A DNA stretch of 64,000 nt. It comes from Pseudodesulfovibrio senegalensis (GTDB taxonomy: Bacteria; Desulfobacterota; Desulfovibrionia; Desulfovibrionales; Desulfovibrionaceae). Made by a program: the position numbers and the translations under genes. The notes beneath the pieces are model-generated. The model was not told where the DNA came from, made no database searches, and saw only the letters and a program-made list of their open reading frames with translations. This document shows, in pieces, positions 17,790 through 24,576 of this stretch. How positions within the stretch are numbered: position 1 is the stretch's first letter; each line of letters starts with the position of its first letter. Location of the stretch: positions 186,001-250,000 of the forward strand of contig NZ_WAIE01000003.1 in NCBI RefSeq assembly GCF_008830225.1, in the 5' to 3' direction.

Positions 17790-18563
17790 TCAGCGGGCCG
17801 TGATGGACGACCATTTTCTGGGCGGCAGGTAGCCCTTGAGCTTGTCTGTGATGATGGCGGCCGGGGTCTTGTCCTTGATGTGCAGGATGCCGTCGCGGAA
17901 CACGCACATGAGGATGGTGCGTTCCTCCACCCTGCGTTCCACCTTGGTGGCGATGGGCAGGTAGATGAGGTTAGCGAAGAGCACGCCGTAGAGCGTGGTG
18001 GTCAGGGCCGTGGCCATGCCCGGGCCGATACGCGTGATGTCGTCGCCCATGGCCTGCATCATGGCGATGAGCCCGATGAGCGTGCCGATGATGCCGAACG
18101 CCGGTGAAAGCGCGGCCATGGTCCGGTAGATGCCCGTGGCAAAGAGTTCCTGATCGTGGTATTGCTGTATGCGATTGTCAAGGATTTCGCGCAGTTCTTC
18201 TTTGCTGTATCCATCAACCAGCATTTGCAGGCCGTCGCGCAGGAATTCGTTGTCGATTTTCTTGATGGAGCGTTCCAGCTGTTCGTCGCCCTTGCCGGCC
18301 ACGTTCTTGGAAATCTGCACCAGCACCTTGATGTAGTTGGCGATGGGCAGTTCCTCGGCCGTGAACGCGGTCATGAACAGGGCGAACACGCGCATGACTT
18401 CCCGCAGAGGATAGCAGATGAAGGTGGCCGCGATGGTGCCGCCCAGCACAATGGCCAGCCCGGGCAGGTTGATGAAGACCTGCACCGAGTCCGTGGCAAA
18501 GAAGGTGGCCGTGCAGAGCACGCCTATGCCCGCCACGATTCCGAAGATGGTCGCGATGTTCAC
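17790..18563 (-). CDS. motA: Flagellar stator protein MotA
   Basis: 257 residues with four membrane helices (the first from MNIATIFGIVAGIGVL, the second at LPGLAIVLGGTIAATFI, the last pair near ALSPAFGIIGTLIGLIAMM and GMATALTTTLYGVLFANLIY) and a cytoplasmic loop that should engage FliG. Conserved prolines of MotA are present in LSPAFG. It begins with GTG in a GTGA overlap with the upstream cNMP-FliG_C gene, so expression of the two is coupled. It forms the ion-conducting stator with MotB. Confidence 0.93.
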   Translation of the reverse strand: MNIATIFGIVAGIGVLCTATFFATDSVQVFINLPGLAIVLGGTIAATFICYPLREVMRVFALFMTAFTAEELPIANYIKVLVQISKNVAGKGDEQLERSIKKIDNEFLRDGLQMLVDGYSKEELREILDNRIQQYHDQELFATGIYRTMAALSPAFGIIGTLIGLIAMMQAMGDDITRIGPGMATALTTTLYGVLFANLIYLPIATKVERRVEERTILMCVFRDGILHIKDKTPAAIITDKLKGYLPPRKWSSITAR

Positions 18564-19735
18564 GAGGCCTTGCCTCCCTTGACGGTCCTGATCAGTTCAA
18601 TGAGTTCGTCCTGCACGTCCTCGGCCTCGGCGTCCTCCACCGTGGCGCGGTTTTCCGCTTCCTCGCGCACGATGCGGGCGATCTTCTTGGCCAGGTTGGC
18701 GTCGATCTTCTTGCGGGCGTCCTCGTCCGCAAGGGTCATGAGTACGCCCAGCTTGTAGTAGCCTATTTGCGAAAACACCTGCTTGAGCGTGGTGTTGTCC
18801 ACGAAAACGATGTCGTTCACGTCTTCCAGCTCTTCCAGTTTCTTGCGTTTGCGCTTGACCTTTTTGAAAAAGTCTTCGGGCTGTTCCGAAGCCCAGGTCA
18901 GCGCGCCCTGTTTGTGGAAGAAAAACAGGCTTTCGGGGATCTCCCCGGCCGCGATTTTCTTGTACAGGATTTGGGGATCGGCCTGCACGTCTTCGGCAAA
19001 GTCGAAGATGTCCACGTATTCCAGTTCAGGTTCTGGCGTGCTGTTGCGGCTCAGTTCCTTGTGCAGGTTGGAGGCCACATGGAAGAAGTTGTCCGCGTCC
19101 TTGATGCGGATGAACATGTCTTCAAAGGCCTTGGCGCTTTTGGTGCGGGTGCAGTCCACGAGCTTGAGCCGGTAGAGTTGGTCCACGGCCGAGCGGATGT
19201 CCGCCTCCGAGACCAGCAGGATATCCTTGATCTCGCGCGAGAGGTCGGCAAGACGCATGCCCTGCTTGTGGTTGGGCGTGCGCTTGGCCTGTGCCGGCGG
19301 CATGTTGGCATGGGCGCGCCACGCCAGTTCCAGTATGCGGCAGATACTCAGGAACGTGCTGCGGCATACATTGGCGTTGCTGATGCGGGCCTGTTTTTTG
19401 AGCCGTTCGATGAGCAGGCGCGTGAGGTGCTGTATGGTCTTGGGGCAGCGGTCCAGCAGGGTTTGGATGATCTGTTCGGTGAGGATCATCAGTTCGCAGT
19501 ATTCCGCGGCTTCTGCCGAAGAACTGCGTACCGAGCCGGTCAATGCACCCTTTTCCCCGAAGATTTCGCCCTTGCCAACGCGGTCCAGCACCACCTTGCG
19601 GTTGCCGTCCGTGCGGTAGAGGGTCACTGTGCCTTTTTTGACCATGTAGGCGTGTCCTGCCTGCTGGCCTTCCCGGAAAATACTCTGGTCCTTGTAAAAG
19701 ACCTTGATGTTGCGAACATTCTGCTTGGTGGTCAT
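18560..19735 (-). CDS. Cyclic-nucleotide-binding protein fused to a FliG C-terminal-like domain
   Basis: 391 residues, first gene of the motAB unit (GGGGAG before ATG 19735; GTGA overlap with motA). Residues 10-110 are a CRP-type cNMP-binding domain with its phosphate-binding loop largely kept (GEIFGEKGAL then VRSSSAEA). Residues 120-210 resemble a winged-helix region (MRLADLSREIKDILLVSEAD). Residues about 304-388 align without gaps, from memory, with the FliG C-terminal torque domain: NDIVFVDNTTLKQVFSQIG, LADEDARKKIDANLAKKIAR, then EDVQDELIELIR. FliG_C is the part of the rotor that contacts MotA. I infer a soluble protein that could touch the stator or compete with FliG in response to a nucleotide or to another ligand. 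The cNMP assignment is solid; the FliG_C call should be checked by profile search. Confidence 0.8.
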   Translation of the reverse strand: MTTKQNVRNIKVFYKDQSIFREGQQAGHAYMVKKGTVTLYRTDGNRKVVLDRVGKGEIFGEKGALTGSVRSSSAEAAEYCELMILTEQIIQTLLDRCPKTIQHLTRLLIERLKKQARISNANVCRSTFLSICRILELAWRAHANMPPAQAKRTPNHKQGMRLADLSREIKDILLVSEADIRSAVDQLYRLKLVDCTRTKSAKAFEDMFIRIKDADNFFHVASNLHKELSRNSTPEPELEYVDIFDFAEDVQADPQILYKKIAAGEIPESLFFFHKQGALTWASEQPEDFFKKVKRKRKKLEELEDVNDIVFVDNTTLKQVFSQIGYYKLGVLMTLADEDARKKIDANLAKKIARIVREEAENRATVEDAEAEDVQDELIELIRTVKGGKAS

Positions 19736-20056
19736 GATCTCCCCTTGATCATCCCGTGCGTTATGGCCGAACCGTAAGAAAGATTCACTATGCTATCCAT
19801 TATTTAGAAAAAGTACAATCGCATACAGGGGAAAACGTCTGTTGGAAATATTCCGCTCCGGTTGGTGTGGACGTTGTCCTGTGGCGAACGGGCGCAGAAT
19901 CGCGTCAAAAAAAGCAAGTCTCTTGTGGACAAAGCTCACGGCTGTATATAGATTCCACATCACGAAGCTGTAGCCATATATTATTCACTATCAGTACAGA
20001 GTTCAGGTCGGCGTGTCGAAATTTCGGCGCGTTCCGGTCGCATGCGAGGTTCACAC
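19736..20056. other. Divergent intergenic region between the motility unit and bactofilin
   Basis: About 320 bases. Besides the sigma-28-like site on the minus strand, a plausible plus-strand promoter for bactofilin is TTGTGG (19923-19928), 16 bp, TATATA (19945-19950). The rest is AT-rich and holds no convincing ORF. Confidence 0.5.
19761..19787 (-). promoter_or_regulatory. Candidate sigma-28 (FliA) promoter of the motility unit
   Basis: The minus strand reads TGAA, 15 bases, GGCCATAA, against the flagellar consensus TAAA-N15-GCCGATAA (3 of 4 and 6 of 8 matches). It would start transcription about 15 bases before the ATG at 19735. Consistent with a motility operon, but not proven. Confidence 0.4.
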
Positions 20057-20539
20057 ATGGCACTTTTCGGAAAGAAAAACGGTAATGAAGTCAACCACGG
20101 GGAGCTGAACGCCTTTCTCGGGGTCGGCACGGAATATCGCGGCAAGCTTGACTTTGTCGGCACTGTCCGTATAGACGGCTCCTTTGAAGGTGAGATTTCC
20201 ACGGACGGAACCCTTGTGCTGGGGCGCGAAGCCTCCATCAAGGGTGTTGTGCGCGTGGGCGAACTGAATTCGTGCGGCCGCATCGACGGCGATGTCGAAG
20301 TCCGCGGCAAGGCGGTTCTCCAGAAGACATCCGCGCTGGACGGCAGCCTTGTTGCCGAGAAGCTGGTGGTGGAGCAGGGAGCCGTTCTTGACGGCAATAT
20401 CTCCATGGCCGGCTCCGGAGTGAGTTTCCCGGCCACCAACGTGGTTCGCGCGGATTTCTCGACCACCGCCGATTCGTTTGAAGGAACCGACGAATCCGTG
20501 GACGATCAGGAACAACAGGCCGTATCCGGCGTACAGTAG
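20057..20539 (+). CDS. Bactofilin (polymer-forming cytoskeletal protein)
   Basis: 160 residues from the ATG at 20057, preceded by GAGGT. Residues 20-125 form the DUF583/bactofilin beta-helix, seen as a rising ladder of short repeats: GTVRIDGSFEGEI, GTLVLGREASIKG, GRIDGDVEVRGKAVL, GSLVAEKLVVEQGAVLDG. Flanks are short and disordered, as usual. Bactofilins polymerise without nucleotide on the inner membrane and organise wall enzymes, stalks or polarity. The neighbouring 51-codon gene is probably co-transcribed. No M23 peptidase, a frequent partner, is adjacent. Confidence 0.92.
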   Translation: MALFGKKNGNEVNHGELNAFLGVGTEYRGKLDFVGTVRIDGSFEGEISTDGTLVLGREASIKGVVRVGELNSCGRIDGDVEVRGKAVLQKTSALDGSLVAEKLVVEQGAVLDGNISMAGSGVSFPATNVVRADFSTTADSFEGTDESVDDQEQQAVSGVQ

Positions 20540-20564
20540 CCGGAACAGGCAGGAGGGTTTTGAT

Positions 20565-20720
20565 ATGTATGAACTGGTAGTCATTGTGAATGGACGGGAA
20601 CGTCCGGTTTTCAAGGCTGAAAATCGTCTGGATGTGGAACTGGAACGCCAGCGCCATATCCGTTCACTTTCCGAAGGTGTTGCCGAGATTCGCGAGATCA
20701 AGCAGGGCAAGAAGAAGTAG
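20565..20720 (+). CDS. Small conserved-looking protein downstream of bactofilin
   Basis: 51 residues, starting MYELVVIVNGRERPVFKA and ending in a basic tail (EIKQGKKK). AGGAGG sits at ideal distance from the ATG at 20565, 25 bases after bactofilin, and a strong terminator follows the stop, so it is almost certainly expressed. Too short for a family call; predicted beta-beta-alpha. Function unknown. Confidence 0.7.
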   Translation: MYELVVIVNGRERPVFKAENRLDVELERQRHIRSLSEGVAEIREIKQGKKK

Positions 20721-20748
20721 TTTTTCGTTCCCTGGATTTTTTGAAAAA

Positions 20749-20776
20749 GGGCGGTTTGCTGACCGCCCTTTTTTTT
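20749..20776 (+). terminator. Rho-independent terminator of the bactofilin unit
   Basis: GGGCGGT-TTGCTG-ACCGCCC followed by eight T. Confidence 0.92.
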
Positions 20777-20805
20777 GTGCTCTTTTTTTGCTGGCGGCAG
20801 AGGCG

Positions 20806-20836
20806 AAAAAAGAAACAGGCCCGGGCGGGCCTGTTT
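20806..20836 (-). terminator. Minus-strand rho-independent terminator
   Basis: Stem AAACAGGCCC / GGGCCTGTTT with a 4-base loop; read on the minus strand it is followed by C and six T. No annotated minus-strand gene ends here, so it must close the orphan unit starting near 21240. Confidence 0.85.
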
Positions 20837-20950
20837 CGTATGAAGGGGAGGGGATTATTGGCGATGGCCGATGTACGGCCTTGTTCGGGAGACCGCCCCG
20901 CTGGGCGGCCCGGCAGGTTCGGATGCCGGACCGCCGCGATGCGGGCTTTC

Positions 20951-21220
20951 TTATGACCTGTGCCGCATGCCGCAGCGTACCCGGTTGCAAGCGTACCGGT
21001 TGGGGAGTTGTCCGACACGAGGGGAGGGTGGGGAGGTTCGGACAGGTACGCCCACGAGGGGGCAATGGACGCCGAGGCGTTCTGCGGTGCGGGAACAGGT
21101 CCCCGTTGCAAGAACGAGCGTGCATGCACGTTTTTTCTGCCGGAATGAGAGGGGCCGGCTCTGAAAAAACGTACGCAACCGGAGGGCCGCGTTGATCAGT
21201 ATGTTGGGTGCTGATTTCAT
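20951..21220 (-). CDS. Doubtful small ORF in the orphan sigma-54 unit
   Basis: 89 codons starting MKSAPNILINAALRLRTFFQ, with AAGGACGAACAAGGC before the ATG and a sigma-54 promoter placed so that the leader would be about 19 bases. The rest is rich in Arg, Pro and Cys, typical of ORFs in GC-rich non-coding DNA, and matches nothing I recognise. It spans a region with long-range base pairing. Either a small basic protein or a fortuitous frame in a structured RNA. Confidence 0.3.
   Translation of the reverse strand: MKSAPNILINAALRLRTFFQSRPLSFRQKKRACTLVLATGTCSRTAERLGVHCPLVGVPVRTSPPSPRVGQLPNRYACNRVRCGMRHRS
20955..21101 (-). ncRNA. Rod-like nested inverted repeats (structured RNA candidate)
   Basis: Nested pairings fold the region into one long interrupted hairpin: GACCTGT/ACAGGTC (20955, 21095), CCGCA/TGCGG, CCGCAG/CTGCGG (20970, 21082), GCGTACC/GGTACGC (20991, 21045) and TGTCCGA/TCGGACA (21009, 21038), with a 22-base loop. 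The shape recalls 6S-like rods but no conserved RNA family sequence is recognised. Strand is inferred from the promoter and terminator. It could also be DNA-level structure or chance in GC-rich sequence. Confidence 0.35.
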
Positions 21221-21250
21221 GCCTTGTTCGTCCTTGTTGGAATCACATAA

Positions 21251-21265
21251 GCATGGCGCGTGCCA
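21251..21265 (-). promoter_or_regulatory. Second sigma-54 promoter (orphan unit)
   Basis: The minus strand reads TTGGCACGCGCCATGC: TGGCACG, four bases, ATGC, with 10 bases between GG and GC. The -24 half is perfect and the -12 half differs from TTGC at one base. Predicted start near 21239. Confidence 0.65.
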
Positions 21266-21310
21266 AACATTATAATCTTTTTATTTCAAGTGTTTATTGA
21301 TTCATAATCT

Positions 21311-21377
21311 GCGCACTTGTGCAAAGTTTTCTGCATTTTTTTGCACAATGGTGTGCACATGTGTGCACGAAGTGCGC
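21311..21377. promoter_or_regulatory. Enhancer-like dyads upstream of the orphan sigma-54 promoter
   Basis: TTGTGCAAA (21317) pairs with TTTGCACAA (21340); GCGCACTT (21311) pairs with AAGTGCGC (21370); GTGTGCACATGTGTGCAC lies at 21351. Within this, CTGCA-TTTTTTT-GCACA (21331-21347) copies the T7 dyad at 2175-2192 and is centred about 75 bp from the -24 GG. Confidence 0.5.
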
Positions 21378-22360
21378 TAGCCCGGATAGACCAGCAGCAG
21401 GTAGCCGATGGCCAGCAGGGTGATGCTTGCGGCGCGCAGGGTCTGGTTGAAGACGATGAGCTTGAGGCCCATGCGCGGCCGGAAGATTCCGGCGTAATAC
21501 GGGAACTGGTGGCGCACGGCCCGCATGGGGGACGAGAGGATGTTGGCCACCAGCATGGCCAGTATGACCTGCGGCGCGGTGAGCACGCCTTCGCCCAACA
21601 GGGCCGCGGCAAGGGTCAGGCTGCCGTGGATTTCACCCAGCAGTTGCACGGCGATGATGCTCAGGGCCTCGGGAGGCAGAAAATCGAGCATGCCCATGTT
21701 TTGGCCCAGGCTTTGTTCGATGTAATGAAAAAGCCCGTAGTGCCGGGCAAAAAAGATGGCCGTGTAGATGGGGATGGTGATGAAGGCGATCTTGGGCAGC
21801 CGTTTGCGAAAGCGTTCCCAGGCCAGCAGCAGCGGATGCTTTTTGCCGCGTTTCTTTTCCGCCTCTTCCAGCCGGCAGGGGATGCAGCCTTCATCCAGCG
21901 GCGGCAGGGCGAAGTGGCCCACGAATACGATGACCAGCGTGCGCAAGAATGCGGCCGAAAGCGTGATCCCCACATAGGTCCAGCCCACGTGCGGCGTGGC
22001 GCTGAAATACCCGAGGATGATGCCGTAGAGGCTGGGCAGGTGCTGGCAGAAGACCGGAAAACTGTTGAACAGGTTGGAAAAGACCAGCTCCTTGTCCGAA
22101 AGCTGCTTCTTGTCGTAGGCCTCGGCCAGCATGTTGTTGGCCGTGAATCCCGAGAAAAAGGCCATGGAAAAGCTGGCCGCGGCAACGTCCTTGAGGCGGC
22201 CGAACCGGGCGATGGGCGCAGCAAGGATGGCCATGAACCGCGTCCAGTTCAGCGTCTCGATGAGAATGCCCACGAACAGGCCCGCGCTGATGAACAGCAC
22301 GAGCCGGGAAAGGGGCATCAGCAGGCCTTTGTAGACGATGGCCCAGGTCAATGGTTCCAT
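21377..22360 (-). CDS. Nucleoside-recognition (Gate) domain membrane protein
   Basis: 327 residues with about eight hydrophobic segments. The first domain has the Gate-type layout (FISAGLFVGILIE, then FSMAFFSGFTANNMLAEAYD and FNSFPVFCQHLP); a second Gate-like half follows a charged loop with a cysteine pair (DEGCIPC). Gate-domain proteins are transporters or accessory membrane proteins (nucleoside carriers, SpmA/B, FeoB). Substrate unknown. The stop lies 4 bases before panB ends upstream, so it may share the panB transcript. Confidence 0.72.
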   Translation of the reverse strand: MEPLTWAIVYKGLLMPLSRLVLFISAGLFVGILIETLNWTRFMAILAAPIARFGRLKDVAAASFSMAFFSGFTANNMLAEAYDKKQLSDKELVFSNLFNSFPVFCQHLPSLYGIILGYFSATPHVGWTYVGITLSAAFLRTLVIVFVGHFALPPLDEGCIPCRLEEAEKKRGKKHPLLLAWERFRKRLPKIAFITIPIYTAIFFARHYGLFHYIEQSLGQNMGMLDFLPPEALSIIAVQLLGEIHGSLTLAAALLGEGVLTAPQVILAMLVANILSSPMRAVRHQFPYYAGIFRPRMGLKLIVFNQTLRAASITLLAIGYLLLVYPG

Positions 22361-22364
22361 GGGC

Positions 22365-23267
22365 CTACTTGCGCTTGCGGATTTTGATCTTTTTCATGGC
22401 TCCGGTTTCCTCTTCGGCCATGTGCGAGGTGTGCTTTTCCGCGGGGAAGCGGTGGTAGCGAACATCTTCGCAGTAGCGGGTCAGGGCTGCCGTGGCATCC
22501 TTGCCCAGCTCCGCGTAGGTGCGTACGAACCTCGGGGTGAAGCGGTCGAACATGCCCAGCACGTCGTGCCAGACAAGAATCTGTCCGTCCGTGACGTTGC
22601 CTGCGCCGATGCCGATGGTGGGAATGCCGACGTGCTCGGTGACCAGTTCGGCCGCCTCCACGGGCATGGCTTCCAGCACCAGCGAGAATGCGCCCGCCTC
22701 TTCCAGGGCCATGGCGTCGTCCAGCAGTTGCTGTACGTCAGCGGCGTTTTTGCCCTGCATCTTGAAGCCGCCGAAGCGGTTGACGTGTTGCGGAGTCAGG
22801 CCCAGATGGCCCATGACCGGAATGCCCGCATCCACAATGGCGCGTATTTTTTCGACGACCGTGCCGCCGCCTTCCAGTTTGACAGCCTTGGCGCGGCCTT
22901 CCTGTACCAGTCTCCCGGCATTGGCCACGGCCTGTTCCACGCTCAGGTGGTAGGACATGAACGGCATGTCCGCCACCAGCAGTGCTTGGCTTACCCCGCG
23001 CGAGGCCGCTCGGGTATGATGGATCATCTCGTCCATGGTCACGGACAGCGTGTCCTCGTGGCCGAGGACTACCATGGCCAGAGAATCGCCCACCAGAATC
23101 AGGTCCGCACCCGACTCGTCCGCGGTGATTCCCGTGGCGTAATCATATGCGGTCAGGCACGCGATCTTGCGGTCCGAGCCTTTCATGGCCGTGATGCCGG
23201 GGGCGGTGATCGCCTTTTTGGGGGCGTTGCCGCCGTAGGGCTTGTCCTGTGCTTTGTCCTGAGACAC
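22365..23267 (-). CDS. panB: 3-methyl-2-oxobutanoate hydroxymethyltransferase
   Basis: First committed step of pantothenate/CoA synthesis: transfers a hydroxymethyl group from 5,10-methylene-THF to alpha-ketoisovalerate. 300 residues with a GTG start behind GGAGG. Family blocks are intact: IACLTAYDYATG, DLILVGDSLAMVVLGH, DMPFMSYH, AVKLEGG, VMGHLGLTPQ, EAMPVEAAELVTE and TIGIGAGNVTDGQILVWHD. The N-terminal 20 residues are a polar extension and the C-terminus ends in a lysine-rich tail (KKIKIRKRK), both beyond the usual core. No panC is adjacent. Confidence 0.95.
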   Translation of the reverse strand: MSQDKAQDKPYGGNAPKKAITAPGITAMKGSDRKIACLTAYDYATGITADESGADLILVGDSLAMVVLGHEDTLSVTMDEMIHHTRAASRGVSQALLVADMPFMSYHLSVEQAVANAGRLVQEGRAKAVKLEGGGTVVEKIRAIVDAGIPVMGHLGLTPQHVNRFGGFKMQGKNAADVQQLLDDAMALEEAGAFSLVLEAMPVEAAELVTEHVGIPTIGIGAGNVTDGQILVWHDVLGMFDRFTPRFVRTYAELGKDATAALTRYCEDVRYHRFPAEKHTSHMAEEETGAMKKIKIRKRK

Positions 23268-23359
23268 TGATTCCTCCGGAAGGATGGGGGCGCAATGGCC
23301 CGATGATTGAAAAGACGATCATAGACAAATGGGAGCCGTGTGGCAAAGGAGAAAACTTG

Positions 23360-23476
23360 AGGTTGCCGAGAAAGGGCCCATGGCGGCATTGGTGCAAAAA
23401 GAGCGACCCCTCGCGTATGTTGTTGTACGCGTCGGACCGGTTCTTTCCTTACGCCCTGCCCCTTTTTCGGCAACCT
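23360..23476. repeat. Long imperfect hairpin element carrying the ACCCCTCGCGTA core
   Basis: Outer arms AGGTTGCCGA and TCGGCAACCT enclose a second pair (AAAGGGC / GCCCCTTT) and a central CGCGTA-N8-TACGCG hairpin preceded by ACCCCT. The core is shared with elements at 44434 and 48731. REP-like or MITE-like intergenic element. Confidence 0.55.
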
Positions 23477-23499
23477 GCCGGACCAGGGGGGCTTGCCCC

Positions 23500-23533
23500 A
23501 AAAAAACGCCGCCACCCGTGCGGGCGGCGGCGT
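23500..23533 (-). terminator. Terminator of the CI/S24-like repressor gene
   Basis: ACGCCGCC / GGCGGCGT stem (23506-23533); on the minus strand it is followed by seven T. Confidence 0.85.
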
Positions 23534-23562
23534 CTGCCGTTTGTTGAAAGAGGGTGCGTTCC

Positions 23563-24285
23563 CTACATGGGGGCAAGGTTCTGGAGTACCCAGATGACCC
23601 GGCCCAGGGTGCGTTCGGCCATTTCTTCGGCCGGAATGGTCAGGTCGCTGTGCTGGGGGTTGTCCGCCTTGAGCAGAAATTCACCGTCGCGCAGGTAGGC
23701 TCTGCGGATCATCAGGCCCTGATGCGGGAAGTGCACGGCCACGATGTCGCCGTCCGGATGCTGTTTCTGGGCCTGATCGATTCCCACGAATGCGCCTCGG
23801 GCAATGACCGGCTCCATGTTTGCGGAATCCATGCGGATCACCTGCAGCTGCGGCCGGAAAAAGGATTCGGGGATGGACAGTTCCTCAAGGGGCTGGGGAG
23901 CCCATGTGTTGCTTTCGGTCTGTGCGCCCGCAACCGAGGAAACAGAAACAACGCGACCGCGGGAGTTCATGCGGCCATAGGGCGTGGGCGCTTCGCGCAG
24001 GATGGTGTCCGCAGGGATTTTGGCCTTGCTGGCGTTGATGTAGACAGGCTCAACGCCGTCAGCCAGCCAGTCCGGGTCCAGCCCATGGCTGCGGTAGAGT
24101 TTGAGGAACCACTCCGCCGGAATGGAGCAACGGCGTTTTGCGTCGGAAATGCTGGACTGGCGGACGTCGAGCACTTCGGCCAACTGCACCTGGGTGCGGG
24201 CGCCGGTGGCCTTTTTGATACGCTCAAGCGCATCTTCGAACCATTTGCGTTGGGCCTCGTCGCATTTTTTCTTTTGTTTGGGCAT
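23563..24285 (-). CDS. CI-type repressor with catalytically dead S24 domain
   Basis: 240 residues. An N-terminal phage-CI-like HTH (TQVQLAEVLDVRQSSISDAK, about 31-50) is followed by a linker and a C-terminal S24/LexA-like beta domain from about 145. The motif that holds the catalytic Ser (GDSMEP in active proteins) reads SANMEP, with Asn 156 in its place, and the general-base Lys region reads LMIRRAY, with Arg for Lys. Self-cleavage is therefore unlikely, and control by a ligand or partner is more probable. AGGAG precedes ATG 24285. Two similar palindromes lie 140-180 bases upstream. No phage genes surround it, so it appears to be a chromosomal regulator rather than a prophage relic. Confidence 0.82.
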   Translation of the reverse strand: MPKQKKKCDEAQRKWFEDALERIKKATGARTQVQLAEVLDVRQSSISDAKRRCSIPAEWFLKLYRSHGLDPDWLADGVEPVYINASKAKIPADTILREAPTPYGRMNSRGRVVSVSSVAGAQTESNTWAPQPLEELSIPESFFRPQLQVIRMDSANMEPVIARGAFVGIDQAQKQHPDGDIVAVHFPHQGLMIRRAYLRDGEFLLKADNPQHSDLTIPAEEMAERTLGRVIWVLQNLAPM

Positions 24286-24421
24286 AATCTTTACTCCTGA
24301 ATGTGACGTTTCTCGATATGGAAACGTCTTGTGCGTATTTTTTTAGGGTGCCGTCGTCTGTACTGCTCCCTGCATAAAATGGGTGCCAGTGGCGACATTT
24401 CTTGGCCTTGCCGATACACCC

Positions 24422-24462
24422 TTGGGGGAAACCCCTAGTACAGATTGGGGGAAAGTCCTAGG
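24422..24462. promoter_or_regulatory. Tandem palindromic operator candidates
   Basis: TTGGGGGAAACCCCTAG (24422-24438) and TTGGGGGAAAGTCCTAGG (24445-24462) are two copies of a G-rich palindrome whose starts are 23 bp apart, upstream of the repressor gene. Likely binding sites for that repressor or another dimeric regulator. Confidence 0.5.
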
Positions 24463-24502
24463 CATGTCAAGACCAGGAACGGCTATTGAAACAGAAAAAT
24501 GC

Positions 24503-24543
24503 ATTAAAAACGGGGCAATCTATTCGATCGCCCCGTTTTTAAT
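24503..24543. terminator. Bidirectional terminator downstream of hflC
   Basis: ATTAAAAACGGGGC pairs perfectly with GCCCCGTTTTTAAT; T-runs lie on both strands. It closes the hflKC transcript. Confidence 0.9.
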
Positions 24544-24576
24544 GGAATTTATACTATATGTGTATGCTTTATAAAT

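Larger units (their letters stand above)
20721..21376. other. 656-base gap: terminators plus an orphan minus-strand transcription unit
   Basis: Contains the bactofilin terminator, a minus-strand terminator, the doubtful 89-codon ORF and rod-like repeats, then a sigma-54 promoter, an AT-rich tract (21266-21310) and enhancer-like dyads (21311-21377). A TATAAT on the minus strand (21269-21274) with TAAACA 16 bp upstream is an alternative sigma-70 promoter. Confidence 0.55.

Noticed and set aside
20806-21265. RNase P RNA, tmRNA or SRP RNA in the orphan unit
   Set aside because: None of the conserved core sequences (GAGGAAAGTCC, tmRNA tag region, SRP tetraloop) is present on either strand.
21311-21377. 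Terminator of the Gate-domain gene
   Set aside because: The inverted repeats have no T-run on the minus strand and fit better as enhancer sites of the sigma-54 promoter next to them.
23563-24285. CI/S24 repressor taken as a prophage marker
   Set aside because: No integrase, structural or other phage gene lies nearby; flanking genes (panB, hflKC) are core.
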